Origin: Coriolopsis trogii
Lineage: Eukaryota; Basidiomycota; Agaricomycetes; Polyporales; Polyporaceae
Assembly (NCBI GenBank): GCA_020543525.1
Contig: JAHYIO010000008.1
Span: forward strand, 558,001 to 622,000
Length of the DNA stretch: 64,000 nucleotides
Reading direction: 5' to 3'
Part shown: positions 10,648 to 24,849 of the stretch, one piece after another
Position numbering within the stretch: position 1 is the first letter of the stretch
How the letters are laid out: every line of letters begins with the position of its first letter
Translations under genes and position numbers: made by a program
The notes under the pieces: model-generated
Seen by the model: the letters and a program-made list of their open reading frames with translations, nothing else
What the model was told of the DNA's origin: nothing
The model's database searches: none

Positions 10648-13600
10648 ACAGTCTCGTCCACCAGTCTCAGAGTACGTCCGGTTCTCGGATGGCTCATACG
10701 CTCCACGTTCTCCTCTTCCTCCTCCTCACTTTATCTTCGCTCTTGGCACCCATACCTTTTCACCGCAGCATTTCTTCATCTCTATCATTCTCTCCTTTCC
10801 CAATATAAAACCCATACGTACGTACGCTATGATTGATTCCGGCGCCTCGAACTCTGTCATCTCGCATGAGTTCGCGGTCCACCATTCTCTTCCTCGTCGA
10901 AATAAAACCACACCTGTTCCTGTTCTTGCCGTTGACGACCGACCCATAGCTTCGGGCTTGGTCACTCAGGATATCACTACGCAATTACAAATACAAAACC
11001 ATTCCGAAACCCTCTCTCTTTCTGTAGTATCTGTCTCATATCCCGTTATTCTTGGCTTCGACTGGCTACGTCGTCATAATCCTGATATTGATTGGGCACG
11101 ATTGCAACTCACACTTCATTGCTGTCGCACTATAGGTTCTACGCCCACGCGCACACTCGCTCTGCCTGCCGACGACGTTTCCACGTCTCGGGACAGGCCC
11201 TCTCTCGCCACGTCGTCTTCGAACACGTTGGATGGCCACGGTCGCCCTTCGTTGCTTCGGCCGGGTTCGGATGGCTTCGGTCGCCCCACATCCCCGGTTT
11301 CCTGCTCTCCTGGTCCCCGCATTCGGACGCTAACGGCTAAGAAGTTTCTTAAGACTATACGCACCGATAACGCGGCTATCTCGGCCTTCACCTTCGATCC
11401 CAAGTCCAGCACGGTCTCATCCTCGCTCAACGACGCGCTTCACGACTACTACGACGCTGAGCCCGACCCTTCTGAATGGGATAACATTCGAGAAAGCATC
11501 CCTCCGCCCTACCACGACTTCCAAGACACTGTCTTCAATCCAAAGGAATTCGACCACCTACCTCCTCATCGACCCTACGACGTTGACATTGACCTTGAAC
11601 CTGGCAAGACTCCTCCGTTTGGCCCACTCTATCGACTTTCTGCCAATGAACGCGACGCTCTTGCCAAGCATCTAGCCGAAAACCTCAAACGCGGACACAT
11701 CCGACGATCCTCCTCACAGTGCGCCGCTCCGGTTCTATTCACACGCAAGAAGACGGGCGAACTTCGACTCTGTGTCGACTTCCGCAAGCTCAATGCTATC
11801 ACGCGCAAGAACCGGTATCCTCTTCCTCTCGTGAACGACTTGCTCGACCGTATCCAAGGCTCCAAGATCTTCACCGTCATCGACCTCAAGTCTGCCTACT
11901 CACATGTACGAATCAAGGATGGCGACGAGTGGAAGACAGCCTTTCGAACACCTCTCGGTCTATTCGAGCACCTTGTCATGCCTTATGGTCTTACCAACGC
12001 CCCCGCCGCCTTCCAGTCCTTCATCCAAGATGTCCTTCGCGAGCACCTCGATGTCTTCTGTGTAGCGTACCTCGACGACATACTAATATTCTCTCGCACT
12101 CCAGAAGAGCACAAGAAACACGTCCGTCTTGTGCTCGAGAAGTTGCGCGATGCAAAGTTGTACGCTAACCCCAGAAAATGTGAATGGCACAAGTCGTCGG
12201 TGGAGTTTCTTGGCTACATCATCGGTGCAGATGGCGTCAGCATGAACCCAAAGAAGCTCACCACGATCATGGACTGGCCAGAGCCAGAGAACATCAAGGA
12301 CGTTCAGTCCTTCCTCGGCTTCGCTAATTTCTACAGGCGGTTTATCCCCCACTTCTCCCGCATCGTTCTACCGCTCACCGCTTTGACCCAGAAGACAGTG
12401 CAGTTCGTCTTCGGGCAGGAGCAGCGCGACGCCTTCTCAAAGCTCAAGGAGGCTTTCCTCAGCGCTCCAGTGTTGCGGCACTACGATCCTCTCGCTCCTT
12501 GCACGGTGTTCACAGATGCCTCGGACTATGCCCTCTCTGGTGTACTACATCAGCCCGACGAGTCTGGTGACCTTCATCCGGTCGCTTTTCACTCGCGCAA
12601 GTTCACACCAGCGGAAATCAACTACAATATTCACGACAAGGAACTTCTTGCCATCGTCGACACATTCCGGGAGATGCGTGCTTGGGTTCTGGGCTCGCCG
12701 CATCCGATTTCGGTTGTATGCGATCACCGCAACCTTGAGTACTTCATGTCCTCTCAGTTGCTCAATCGACGTCAAGCACGATGGGCAATGTTCCTGTCCG
12801 ACTACGATTTCCAGCTTACCTGGGCTCCAGGCTCCGACAATGTCGCCGATGCTCCATCACATCGACCGGACTTTCTGCCTCGAAGAGGGGATGATGTCCT
12901 CACCGGACAGCGCCAGATAATTCTCACAGCGCGCCATATCTCTCCTCTCTACCCTCCGGTTGAACCGTCGGCTGATACACCCCCTGCTTTTGTTACAGCT
13001 GCTTTGACAATGCTGTCCCTAGACAGTTCGGACCTCCTTGACAAGTTCAAGACTGCTTTCACAACTGATGACACTTGGCGCAAAGCGGTTGCGAACGGGA
13101 GTTCGGACTTTTCTGTGCAGCGGGACCTTGTCTTCCATAAAGGGAGACTCTATGTCCCTCCGTCATTGCGGCAGGACATCCTCCATTCACGGCACGACGT
13201 CCCTTCCGCAGGTCATCCAGGTCGCACGCGTACCACCGCACTTGTCACGCGTGACTACTCTTGGCCTGGCGTGAACACATACGTCCGTCGCTACTGCGAG
13301 GCCTGCGATACGTGCGCGCGCATCAAGGTGCCACGTCACAAACCGTACGGCCTCCTACACCCGCTGGAGATTCCGGATCGGCCGTGGCGAGCCATCACCT
13401 TCGATCTAATCATCAAACTACCACTCTCGCATGGGTACGACTCCATCCTTGTGGTGTGCGATCGTCTTACGCGCGCTGCTCACTTCATCCCATGCAACGA
13501 GTCTATGGACGCCCCTCATCTTGCACAGCTCTTTTTAGATCGAATCTTTCGCTATCACGGCCTTCCCGACTCCATCGTGTCCGACCGCGGCTCTGTCTTT

Positions 13601-14653
13601 GTCTCGAACTTCTGGACGGCTCTATGCGCACTACTTCACATCAATGTCAAGGCCTCAACCGCCTTCCATCCTCAGACCGACGGTCTCACAGAGCGCACCA
13701 ACCAGACGCTCGAGACCTACCTGCGCGCATACTGCTCCTACCAGCAAGATGATTGGGTGGACTATTTGCCCCTTGCCGAATTCGCCTTCAATAACCTCGA
13801 GAACGCGTCCACGCACCAGACACCGTTCTTCGCGAACTTTGGCTACCACCCGACCTTCGAGCCTCGACTCGCCGAACCCTCCACTGTCCCTGCAGCTGCG
13901 GATCTGGTCGCGCATCTCGACGTCATCCATGCTGAGCTTCGCGCTGAACTTGCGCACTCGCAGGAGCGTCAAGCGCGCTACTATGACCGCCATGCACTCC
14001 CTGATCCCGACTTTGCCCCGGGTCGTCTTGTCTGGCTACTGCGTCGCAACATCACCACGACGCGACCGTCGGACAAGCTCGACCATCGGCGGCTTGGTCC
14101 CTATCCTGTCGAACGAAAGGTTGCGCCTAACGCGTACCTTCTTCAACTTCCCTCCTACCTCTCCCGTCTCTATCCTGTGTTCCACGTCTCTCTCCTCGAG
14201 CCTTATGCCGATCCCTCTCTCTTTCATCCCCATGCCCAGCCCATTCCTTTTGATCTCCCTGATGACCCTGCTCTTCGCATTACTGACGTACGCGACTCTC
14301 GCCGCGTCGGTCAGCGCTACGATTACCTCATCGAGTACAACCACTCCTCTCCCAACGAAAACGTTTGGGTTCCCCTCTACGATATTCCTTTTTCTGATCA
14401 CGTTCACGAACTCATCACTCGTTTCCATCGACGCAACCCTCGTGCTCCGCGTCCACATCCCATTGTATTCCAAAAAACCACTACTTACTCGGACATTCCT
14501 GCTGCTAATGTTCCCACCTTCCATTCCCACTCTCCTTCTCCTTCGCCACCTCCCGCCCCTCCTTTTGATCCCATTCGCATTTACTCTTCTCCTCCCCAGA
14601 CAACCCTACGCTCTGGTCGCATTTCCAAGCCCCCTACTCGCCTCAACCTCTGA
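10648..14653 (+). CDS. pol: Gypsy pol polyprotein (protease-RT-RNase H-integrase-chromodomain), plus copy
   Basis: Open from 10648; the first ATG is at 10829. Domains, with residues counted from that ATG: aspartic protease DSGAS (3-7); reverse transcriptase about 270-470 with LCVDFRKLN, the VIDLKSAYSH motif and YLDD; RNase H with FTDAS, KELLAI and CDHRNLEYF; integrase zinc finger (H...H...CEACDTC); catalytic D (TFDLI), D (VSDRGS) and E (TDGLTERTNQ). The C-terminal RITDVRDSRRVGQ...YLIEYNHSSPNENVWVP is chromodomain-like. The protein would copy the element RNA and integrate it, with the chromodomain guiding target choice. It is full length with no frameshift, so the element is young. Expression is expected as a Gag-Pol fusion, probably by splicing. 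Confidence 0.93.
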
Positions 14654-14669
14654 CCATACTTGCGCCATC

Positions 14670-14682
14670 GAAGAGGGGATGG
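14670..14682 (+). promoter_or_regulatory. Polypurine tract
   Basis: GAAGAGGGGATGG directly abuts the TG start of the right LTR. This is the expected position and composition for the plus-strand primer. The same tract, inverted, abuts the internal LTR at 4984-4996. Confidence 0.8.
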
Positions 14683-14813
14683 TGTCACGGGCAAGGCCCG
14701 TGACGCTGTCTCAGTCTTGTCTTGTAGGAGTATATGTTCTGATTCTGTACATACGGGACGTTAGCGAGCAACGCAGTTCTTGATTTTGACCTCTCGAGAC
14801 CTCGCCCGTCACA
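14683..14813 (+). repeat. LTR, right copy (131 bp)
   Basis: TGTCACGGGC...GCCCGTCACA, identical by eye to the left LTR. It is followed immediately by the ATATC target-site duplication (14814-14818). Confidence 0.95.
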
Positions 14814-14818
14814 ATATC
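14814..14818. repeat. Target-site duplication, right copy (ATATC)
   Basis: Matches 4198-4202, showing that the two outermost LTR ends were joined to the genome in one integration. Confidence 0.9.
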
Positions 14819-15463
14819 AATAGGAGTGTGCGGTGGACTGGACCATCTCGGACGGGCTGTAACGCGCTGATCTGATCTCCGAAGGATCGCGTTGGACACT
14901 ATGGACACGCATTGGGCGTACTGTAATCTCGATTTGATGCTCATGCTATATACCCCAACTGGATCGATGGAAATGCGGCGACGTAGTCTATGCTCCCCGG
15001 GCGCGATGATCACACAGGCCTTGTCAAGTAATGCTAATACTAGTGATAGTTGTGACGTCATTGAGTCCGAGGCTTGTAGGGACCTTCCCTCACAACATAC
15101 AAAGTGCTCCTTCATCAATACCAGTTCTACGGCGAGTCCTCCGGTCCTCATTCTTCCGGCAGCATCTTTGACGCATGGTGGCGTTTATTCAGACCGTTTC
15201 CAAGCTTGCGTCGCCGTCTCCTAAGAGAGGGCGTGCTTTAACTTGCCGTGAGTCGTCACTCTGAGTCTGCCGCACTCCCTTTCAACGGCCCCGATAATCA
15301 TGCTTCGTCGTCCACTCACCTTCACCTCCTCGAGACATAGAGCACCCATGAAAGACGACCGCCCTGACATGGTGACGGGCCCAGAGATTGGTAAAGGGGT
15401 TTCATACAGTAAGTGGTCTACATAGTGTCCGTCATATTGCTGTGACCAACTTCCGCTACGAAG

Positions 15464-16596
15464 ACTCGCCATCCAGGCTTGGTTATGTAGAAGGACGGAA
15501 AAGGCAGGACAGTCAAATGTCCGCAGCACCAGCCGTCGCAGGAGCAGAACGGACCTTTCAGGCCCGAGACCCGAAAGACCCTCACCATAGTGAAGATTGC
15601 TCGAGATATCTGAACCGGGGTCACCATTTGTTGCCGTCCCAGCAAATCCCAGCCGCTTGTGTTTCCGCCTCAAGCTCAGAACGGTCCAACACTTCTTCAG
15701 CATCCCCGGATGACGGCAGTGCACCATCACCCACATCCGACAATACAACTCCTCCTTCTACAACCATCCCGTCAGCAACAGGCTCAGCCATGACTGTCCC
15801 TCTGCCAAGTTCAGATACAACATCATCCGCCCCACTGTCAACCACGACAGCGACGATGACCTCAATAGAACTCGCCGTGTCTACTCGAGCTCCCGACAGT
15901 ACAAGTGAGGGCTCCGAGTCTGTCACCCGATCTCAGGAGACAGGGCCTTTTACGACTACATACATCTCTACTGCAACATCTCTGGAGCGCACTGAGCTCG
16001 GATCGACTGTCACAGTGTCGGACGGCTCACAAAACACTCCTCGGACTTTGACTCCCACAGAGCATTCGCGAGGACCCCTCATTAGGGCGGTCGTAGGGGC
16101 ATCCCTTGCCTTTGTTGCCCTGGCTCTAGCCGCCATCTGGCTAGTTTGGAGACGTCGACGGCAACAAAGCATGGGTCGATGTATTTTCGCAAGTGCGTAA
16201 CCCTCTCACGTTGTTGGCAGCCTCTATCCCATCTATTCCGGGTCAATAGAGCTCGAGTCATCTCAATCCGAGTCTAGCTATTCGCGGCGGCTGACTATTG
16301 TTTCCCTTTCACTCTCAGACGGGATTTCCCCCTCCGATTCCGCAGACGAGGCACCTCCACCATACGCCCCAAGAGGCGGGTCAGAGTCCCGCTCTGACCC
16401 CACTCCACTCAAAGCGGGCGACACTGCCCCGAAATTGCCGATGCCCGAGTACGGCTATACCTCCTGGGAGCCCCAGATCACCGACGACCATGAATTTGAC
16501 CTGGATGGAGCGCACGACGTCGGGAGCAAGCCACACGCTCACTGTACCATCAACAGCGACTGCGACACAGGAGCATGTCACGAGTCGGCTCGATGA
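15464..16596 (+). CDS. Ser/Thr-rich single-pass membrane protein, paralogue 2
   Basis: The main exon runs 15464-16192. An intron follows at 16193-16318 (GTGCGT...CTCAG, 126 bp, branch-like CTGAC upstream of the acceptor), then a last exon 16319-16596. The product has a Ser/Thr/Pro-rich stalk, a helix VVGASLAFVALALAAIWLVW at about 16090-16150 and a WRRRRQQ anchor. The cytosolic tail is NGISPSDSADEAPPPYAPRG...LPMPEYGYTSWEPQ. It shares PPPY and PEYGYTS with its two paralogues but lacks their terminal SSHP. A 5' exon ending at 15408 (intron 15409-15463, 55 bp, in the phase used by paralogue 3) fits from ATG 15300 or 15348, but neither gives a signal peptide, so the start is unresolved. The retroelement ends about 650 bp upstream. 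Confidence 0.65.
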
Positions 16597-16599
16597 ACA

Positions 16600-17575
16600 C
16601 TTCGCGACATTCTCGTTCACAGTCATTGCCGAGTTATCGTGTTCATTGCAGTCTCCGCGGTACGCTTGTTCCACGAAACGCCGCCGTAGATACTAAGCTA
16701 AAGTCAGTACAGGCTCTAATATCTTGTATCACGCACGAGTCACGACCGCTGCTGTTCCTCGAATATTTGGGCGAGGCCTGACGAAGCAGGATCAGCACGG
16801 CGGACCGTCCGCATACTCCCCTAGTAATCCTTTGGCGCAGTAGCCCCGCTCTATATGTAGTCATGTCCATACTTTGGACGGGGAACATATGATATCGCGC
16901 GTTCTGTGTCGGGTCGAGGTTGACTGAGACAATACATATGACAAGTAGGCAGTCCGGCTGCCAACCGCGTCTGCTTTCGTTCCACTCTAACCATTTTACT
17001 ACGGGTCCCAACATAGCCTAAACAGTTAGAAGGGTTCAGACACGTCCTTGATTGGCAACTAGCAAAGTAAAAGGAGAGCTCAGCTCAGGGCCTCGGGCGC
17101 AGGTATCGGGCTTGTCGGAGGTTGTGAAGTTGGACGAGCATTGAGTGAGCCTCTCCTCACGTGGAACTTGAATCCATACCATGTCACAGAACCGGTAATT
17201 CTATGTGCGAGTAAACCTCCACCCAGATGCAAAGGGCAGTCTTGTCGCAAGTGAATGCACGTAACTCGATGCATGCTCACCTATGGGGCCGAACGCCTCG
17301 CGGAGAGAGGACGCTCAAGCATCGGGCCGCTGACCTGCCCCGAGGAGCTTGGACCACTGTGTATGTGATCAGGCTGCGAGTGTCTAACGAGTGAGCACCA
17401 CGGGAGGTCTGCCGCCTCCTTCAAGTGAGCAGTCCAGTGAACATCTCTCTCCTCTGTGACGCCTTTGAACCGCATTTGGCACCCCGGGTCCGGTCCGGTC
17501 TCCGGGCCCGGCTGCTCCGTCGTTCCGGTTCGCCGTCGATGACAGTTGCCCGATCGTTCAAGCATCTACTTTCAT
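16600..17575. other. Intergenic, no gene seen
   Basis: Only short unsupported frames are present, with no start-to-stop exon chain, RNA gene or recognised repeat. Confidence 0.5.
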
Positions 17576-17843
17576 GACGGGCAACGGCGTATGCCACCCC
17601 CCAGAACAGGCCAGGAAGATTGCCGGGATTGGTCTCCTGTTCCGGGCCAGAATACTGTCGTGACATCACCGGAGCGCCGAATAAAAAGGATCAAAACTCC
17701 GAAAAGCCCATTAGTCCCAGCTACTTATCGGCCTTACACAGATTCCGGTGTCATCTCCCAAACTATTCTGGACCGGAGGCTAGGCTACCAATTCCGGCAA
17801 TTTCCCCGGCCTGTTCAGGAGGGCGGCTTTGGCCATTGCCCGT
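17576..17843. repeat. Imperfect inverted repeat (foldback element)
   Basis: The arm beginning GACGGGCAAC (17576) and containing GAACAGGCCAGGAAGATTGC pairs with the arm containing GCAATTTCCCCGGCCTGTTC and ending TTGCCCGTC (17843). Mismatches and small gaps are scattered over arms of about 100-110 bp, leaving a loop of roughly 50 bp centred near 17710. It has no coding capacity. It may be an old MITE or foldback element; no target duplication was identified. Confidence 0.6.
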
Positions 17844-18259
17844 CGTGTTTGACCGACAGCTATATGAGCTGTACTGCCCCCACCTCTCCCATCCTTTGCG
17901 ACCATGCCACCGGAAAGTCTGACGCCAACTCAATATGCTCAGCGCGCCCTCGGAAGATCGTGTCGGTCAAGTTGGCAAGCCTGCTTCAAGTCTAAGCTCG
18001 CTCTACATCTCATCATGATTGATCTTGTCATGCACTGTGACATCTGTCATGCCCCACTGCCGTCTTACAGTGTCGCATAGTGACGTTCCGTTCCTTCTGT
18101 TAAATGATGCAACGAAACGGATGACTACTTTCCGTCTGAACCTTCGTGCTATTGTTCATCATGACCACCACCGCTGCTGAGCTCACCCTCGTCACTTTGC
18201 GTCTGAAGGCGGTACATGCAGACAGTATTCACTCACTCCCCCTCTCCCTCACTCTCCCT

Positions 18260-19622
18260 ATGAATATCCTGATATCCCTTTCCCTCACATTTATTCTACA
18301 TATCTATCATGCATACGGGACATCAAGCCCGGTCGCAGGAGGACAGAATTCAGGAATTGCTTTAGCGGTGGATCGTGCGTTTCCTCCAGTCCCGTCAGGT
18401 GAGTTCAAAGGGTGTAGGAACCTTCGCAAGTACTAAAGCTTCTACCCCCCGTAGATCCCATGTTGCAAGCCACGGATAGGCTTCAGAACACGGCACTATT
18501 TGCCACTAGCCCTATCATCACCCAATTGCGCCTACATCGTAGAGGCAAGTCCACAGACAATGATCCCTCAGCATCTACAGGAAAACCATCATCATGCCGT
18601 ATGGAGCTGGAATGTCATAGCAGCTCTACAACCGCGGTCACCAATTTGACTAGCCTACTACACCCTCTACCCACTGGGCCTGGGGCCGCGCCGCCAATTT
18701 TAAGTCCTCTATCTGCACCATTCAAGACCCCGTGGATTGAATATACTGCTTCCACTGCGGCCGGGAACACGTCGTCTGTATCTCAGACTGTGGCCACAGG
18801 CAGTACGAGCTCGCCTCCACATGTCAGCAGCAACGCGGCACAGAATACCACATCTACAACCACGAATACGCCGTCAATTTCTCATAGTCAACCGGTGAGG
18901 TCGTCTGGCTCAGTCGCATCCAGCGTTGCGCATGCGGAGAGCACCCCTCCCTCGTCTGCGTCTCCCTCTACCAATCTCGACACGTCGACAACTACTGTAA
19001 CCAATAATATAGGCGGCTCGTCTCTGAGTTCAAGTTCTAGTCCCGCAGAAACACCAACAGGCGCTATCATTGGCGCAGCGGTGGCCGGAGCTTCCGCACT
19101 CATCGTGGTGCTCACGGTTGCTTTTTGGTTGGTCTGGAGGCGGAGACGAGGTGGGACGCTGAGACAGTGGGCTATCCCTTGTGAGTTATCCCAATACCAA
19201 CTGTGGACTCATGTGCCAAAACTGCCGTCGCGTCCAGACTGAATCTGACGCCTACTTCCTCCCGCGCAGACGGTTTCCTTGACTCTTGGGGCAACGAAGC
19301 ACCTCCCCCATACGTCCCGAGCCCAGCGCTCGAGTCGCAGGGTGGTCCAACCCCGACGAAGGAAAACAGCGCACCCAAGATACCCATGCCTACGTACGGC
19401 TACACGTCGTTCGAGCCTCAAGTCCTCGACGACAACGACTCCTACTTCGACCCCCCGCACGACGACGGCGAAAGCGAGTCTCACATCCACTCTGACAGCG
19501 ACATGGGAACGGTGCACACGAATCCGTCCGAGGCACGCTTGATGGACAGTTCGCATCCAGGAAGGGAGGTCCTCGCGCCGTTGCGGCGCGTGCCGACGGC
19601 TGCGTCGGGCAACGGAGAATGA
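18260..19622 (+). CDS. Ser/Thr-rich single-pass membrane protein, paralogue 3 with signal peptide
   Basis: Three exons. Exon 1 (18260-18398) starts MNILISLSLTFILHIYHAYG, a clear signal peptide. Intron 18399-18454 (56 bp) has GTGAGT, TACTAAAG as branch site and CCGTAG. Exon 2 (18455-19180) encodes a long Ser/Thr stalk and the helix GAAVAGASALIVVLTVAFWL (about 19070-19130) with a WRRRRGG anchor. Intron 19181-19269 (89 bp) leads to exon 3 (19270-19622), which encodes EAPPPYVPSP, IPMPTYGYTSFEPQ and an acidic region, then RLMDSSHPG and a basic end. Earlier in-frame ATGs at 18146 and 18161 would bury the signal sequence, so 18260 was chosen. It is predicted to be a type I plasma-membrane or wall-anchored protein. 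The conserved tail motifs suggest a shared cytosolic partner. Confidence 0.75.
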
Positions 19623-20147
19623 TAGATAGTTGGCCGGAGACGGTACGTTCTCTTCTCCGAAGCAGCTCGGATTCTTGTTGAGATATGTTCATCAGGAGGA
19701 GTTGATCGATCACAGGGCGCGGTATGGGTACACGGGTGTGGGTCGCGTCGGTGCTGGGCCCACCGAGGGACTGAAACGATCGAGACTATCCCTACATGCA
19801 TCCGGGACTCTACGCGGCGTGCTTTGTATCGAGTGCATCTTCGTTCTTGTCATGGATGATGGGTTATTCCTGTAGCAGGCTTTGATACCATCCAGGTTCT
19901 CGACAGTTTGATGATCTGTTGTCGATGTCAGGTGTGCGCACCCAGTGCTCGAGCTCAAGTTAGGACAATAGCGCATAGCGCTCTGCGCTGATGAACGATA
20001 CGTTGACTGACAGCAGGCGTGCCGGGATGAGGACGAAACAATGTATTCGCAACGATCAGAAACCAGAGACTTTTCGCCGTCTCGAAACCACCGCTTCCAT
20101 GACACCACCATAGAGAGGAAGCTTCCATTACCAGGCATATCTTCCAT

Positions 20148-21598
<1,451 letters not shown>

Positions 21599-21625
21599 TG
21601 CCTGAAGAGAGACTGATCCTGTTGA

Positions 21626-21671
21626 GGCGAGTGCTCTGAGGACTTCGAGGTCCATAGGGGGGTCTTTTATA
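21626..21671 (-). promoter_or_regulatory. TATA box and start-site element of peroxidase A
   Basis: On the minus strand, TATAAAA (21671-21665) is followed 31 bp later by CTCAGAGCACTCGCC (21640-21626). The latter matches the element shared by all seven peroxidase genes except at its last bases. Confidence 0.75.
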
Positions 21672-21699
21672 CTGTCAGATATGTTTCTTGTGAGGAAGT

Positions 21700-23130
21700 G
21701 AACGTGCTCTGCCTCTCACCCAGACTGAGTGCTTCATTTGCGGTGCGGCACTGGTTCCACGTCGTCGACCAATTGCGAGAAGACCAGCGGTATGGCAATG
21801 CTCTGTCCGAGTACAGAGAACACCGCGGATATGCGACTGCATTGTCTACAGCGTCGGTGTGTTGCTGAGGCAAGGAGATACAGCCAATGAACATGCATAT
21901 AATCATGTCTCAGCTACTTGCGTCACTTCTCGACAACGCTAGGTCTTTCCGTCATGCAATCCAAAAACGTTGAATGAGAATCATTCATGAGAACCTTACC
22001 GACTCTGAATATCCGAAGAGACACATCGCGACCACAGAAACGGTTGAATGCCGTCCATGCCGGGAAGGGTGATATCTCTTTCAATTGGAGCAACATCGAC
22101 TTTCACGCTGCCGATCCGCATCCATGGATGATGTTGCACAGACAGCCGAGAACAGTGTCGTGGTTCACATAGAGCTATTGTCGTGTGAGCCAGTTGATGT
22201 AGATGCGGTCACGCATCTGATGCATTCCGCTATGCAGCCTGAGACGAAATGTTCAATCGTTGCGGACCAGCTAGCTAGACACAAAAATAAACCGGAAAGC
22301 CTGACACGACGCTATTTTTAGCGGCTCGTTGACAGTAATCAACAAAAATGCACGGCTAGGAGCACTCATCCTGATAAACTACGCACCTCTGAGTGTCTTT
22401 CGCGCTCCTGAACGCCAAGCAAAACGTCTGAGTGGCTGATCGGATTTCGCAAACTCGGAGCGGCTGGATATGCGTCTCTTGATGTGGTCCTCGGTGTGCA
22501 GTATGCACTACTTGCCACTGCGACATTACGTAGGGCGATCCTATTGAGCGCTATCATCTTGTAGTGAGTATGGTCAAGCAATGTAGACCTCGCGGATGCC
22601 CAACCACCGTGATCGTAGGGAGATAGGCGATAGCAAGCGATATGGACATGAGAAGTCGTCGAGTTTGTCGTGGTACTGTTCGGAGGTGTGCCGCATAAGC
22701 GCCAGAAAAAAGATGTTCAATCAGGGGCTTCCCACGCTTCCACTGGCTGCGTGTACTTACCGCTCACAAAGACATCACTAAGATGACGAAAAAATCATGT
22801 TCTGAGCTGAACCCGAAGGGCTTTCAGGTACTTCCAGCAGAAGTCCATGCAGCAGGAGAAAGGGGACGCCATGAGCAGAGCCTGTCTCCAGACAGGAGGG
22901 ACCGGCGCGTACTGCGTACATCTGACATGGGTAGCCGCGGAGATTCAGGCAACAGGTACCGCTCTATAACACCATATATTCATCCGTATAACCACTGGAG
23001 AATACATCTCGGAAGACTCCTATGACCCATTCGGGCGCATACAAACCCACAGACCAGCAGCCGCCTGTACTGATACATAGCTTGATACATCTTATATCCG
23101 AGCCATGCGAAGGACCGTCGTATCTGTGAG
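21700..23130. other. Intergenic, no gene seen
   Basis: This is the upstream region of peroxidase A and the downstream region of B. Only short unsupported frames occur. Confidence 0.5.
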
Positions 23131-23134
23131 ACAC

Positions 23135-24645
<1,511 letters not shown>

Positions 24646-24757
24646 CCTTTCGTGACGACCCTTCTATCAGAGATGGGAGAGATGTGCAGTAGAATTGGAA
24701 CCAACTTCAGTCCGCGCACCGCTTCCCAAACCAATGGCGAGGATGCCGAGCCCATAT

Positions 24758-24773
24758 TTTCGGTACCGTGCGT
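24758..24773 (-). promoter_or_regulatory. Shared upstream element CGCACGGTACCGAAAA (peroxidase B)
   Basis: An exact 16-base match to 46744-46759 before peroxidase D. A CCATTGG box follows 19 bp downstream in the gene's direction (forward 24732-24738). Confidence 0.6.
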
Positions 24774-24849
24774 CGCGAGTAGCGGACGCTGCAGCGAGCT
24801 GGCACAACCGAAGCATCGGTGTGTCGCTCTCCTTCAGGTTCAGAGCCAA

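Larger units (their letters stand above)
4203..14813 (+). mobile_element. Composite palindromic Ty3/Gypsy chromovirus LTR retrotransposon
   Basis: The unit runs from a left LTR (4203-4333) to a right LTR (14683-14813) and is flanked by ATATC on both sides. Inside are the 5' leader and first 390 bp of gag (+), then an inverted copy carrying LTR, pol and the 3' half of gag (4842-9503), then a plus copy of gag from codon 8, pol and LTR (9504-14813). The inverted arms 4853-9503 and 10163-14813 are 4,651 bp each. Every feature pair sums to 19,666, so there is no net indel. An intact element would be about 5.56 kb. Reverse transcriptase type, integrase and the C-terminal chromodomain-like segment place it among chromoviruses. 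A chimeric assembly is the alternative explanation, but the single TSD pair favours a real event. Confidence 0.9.
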
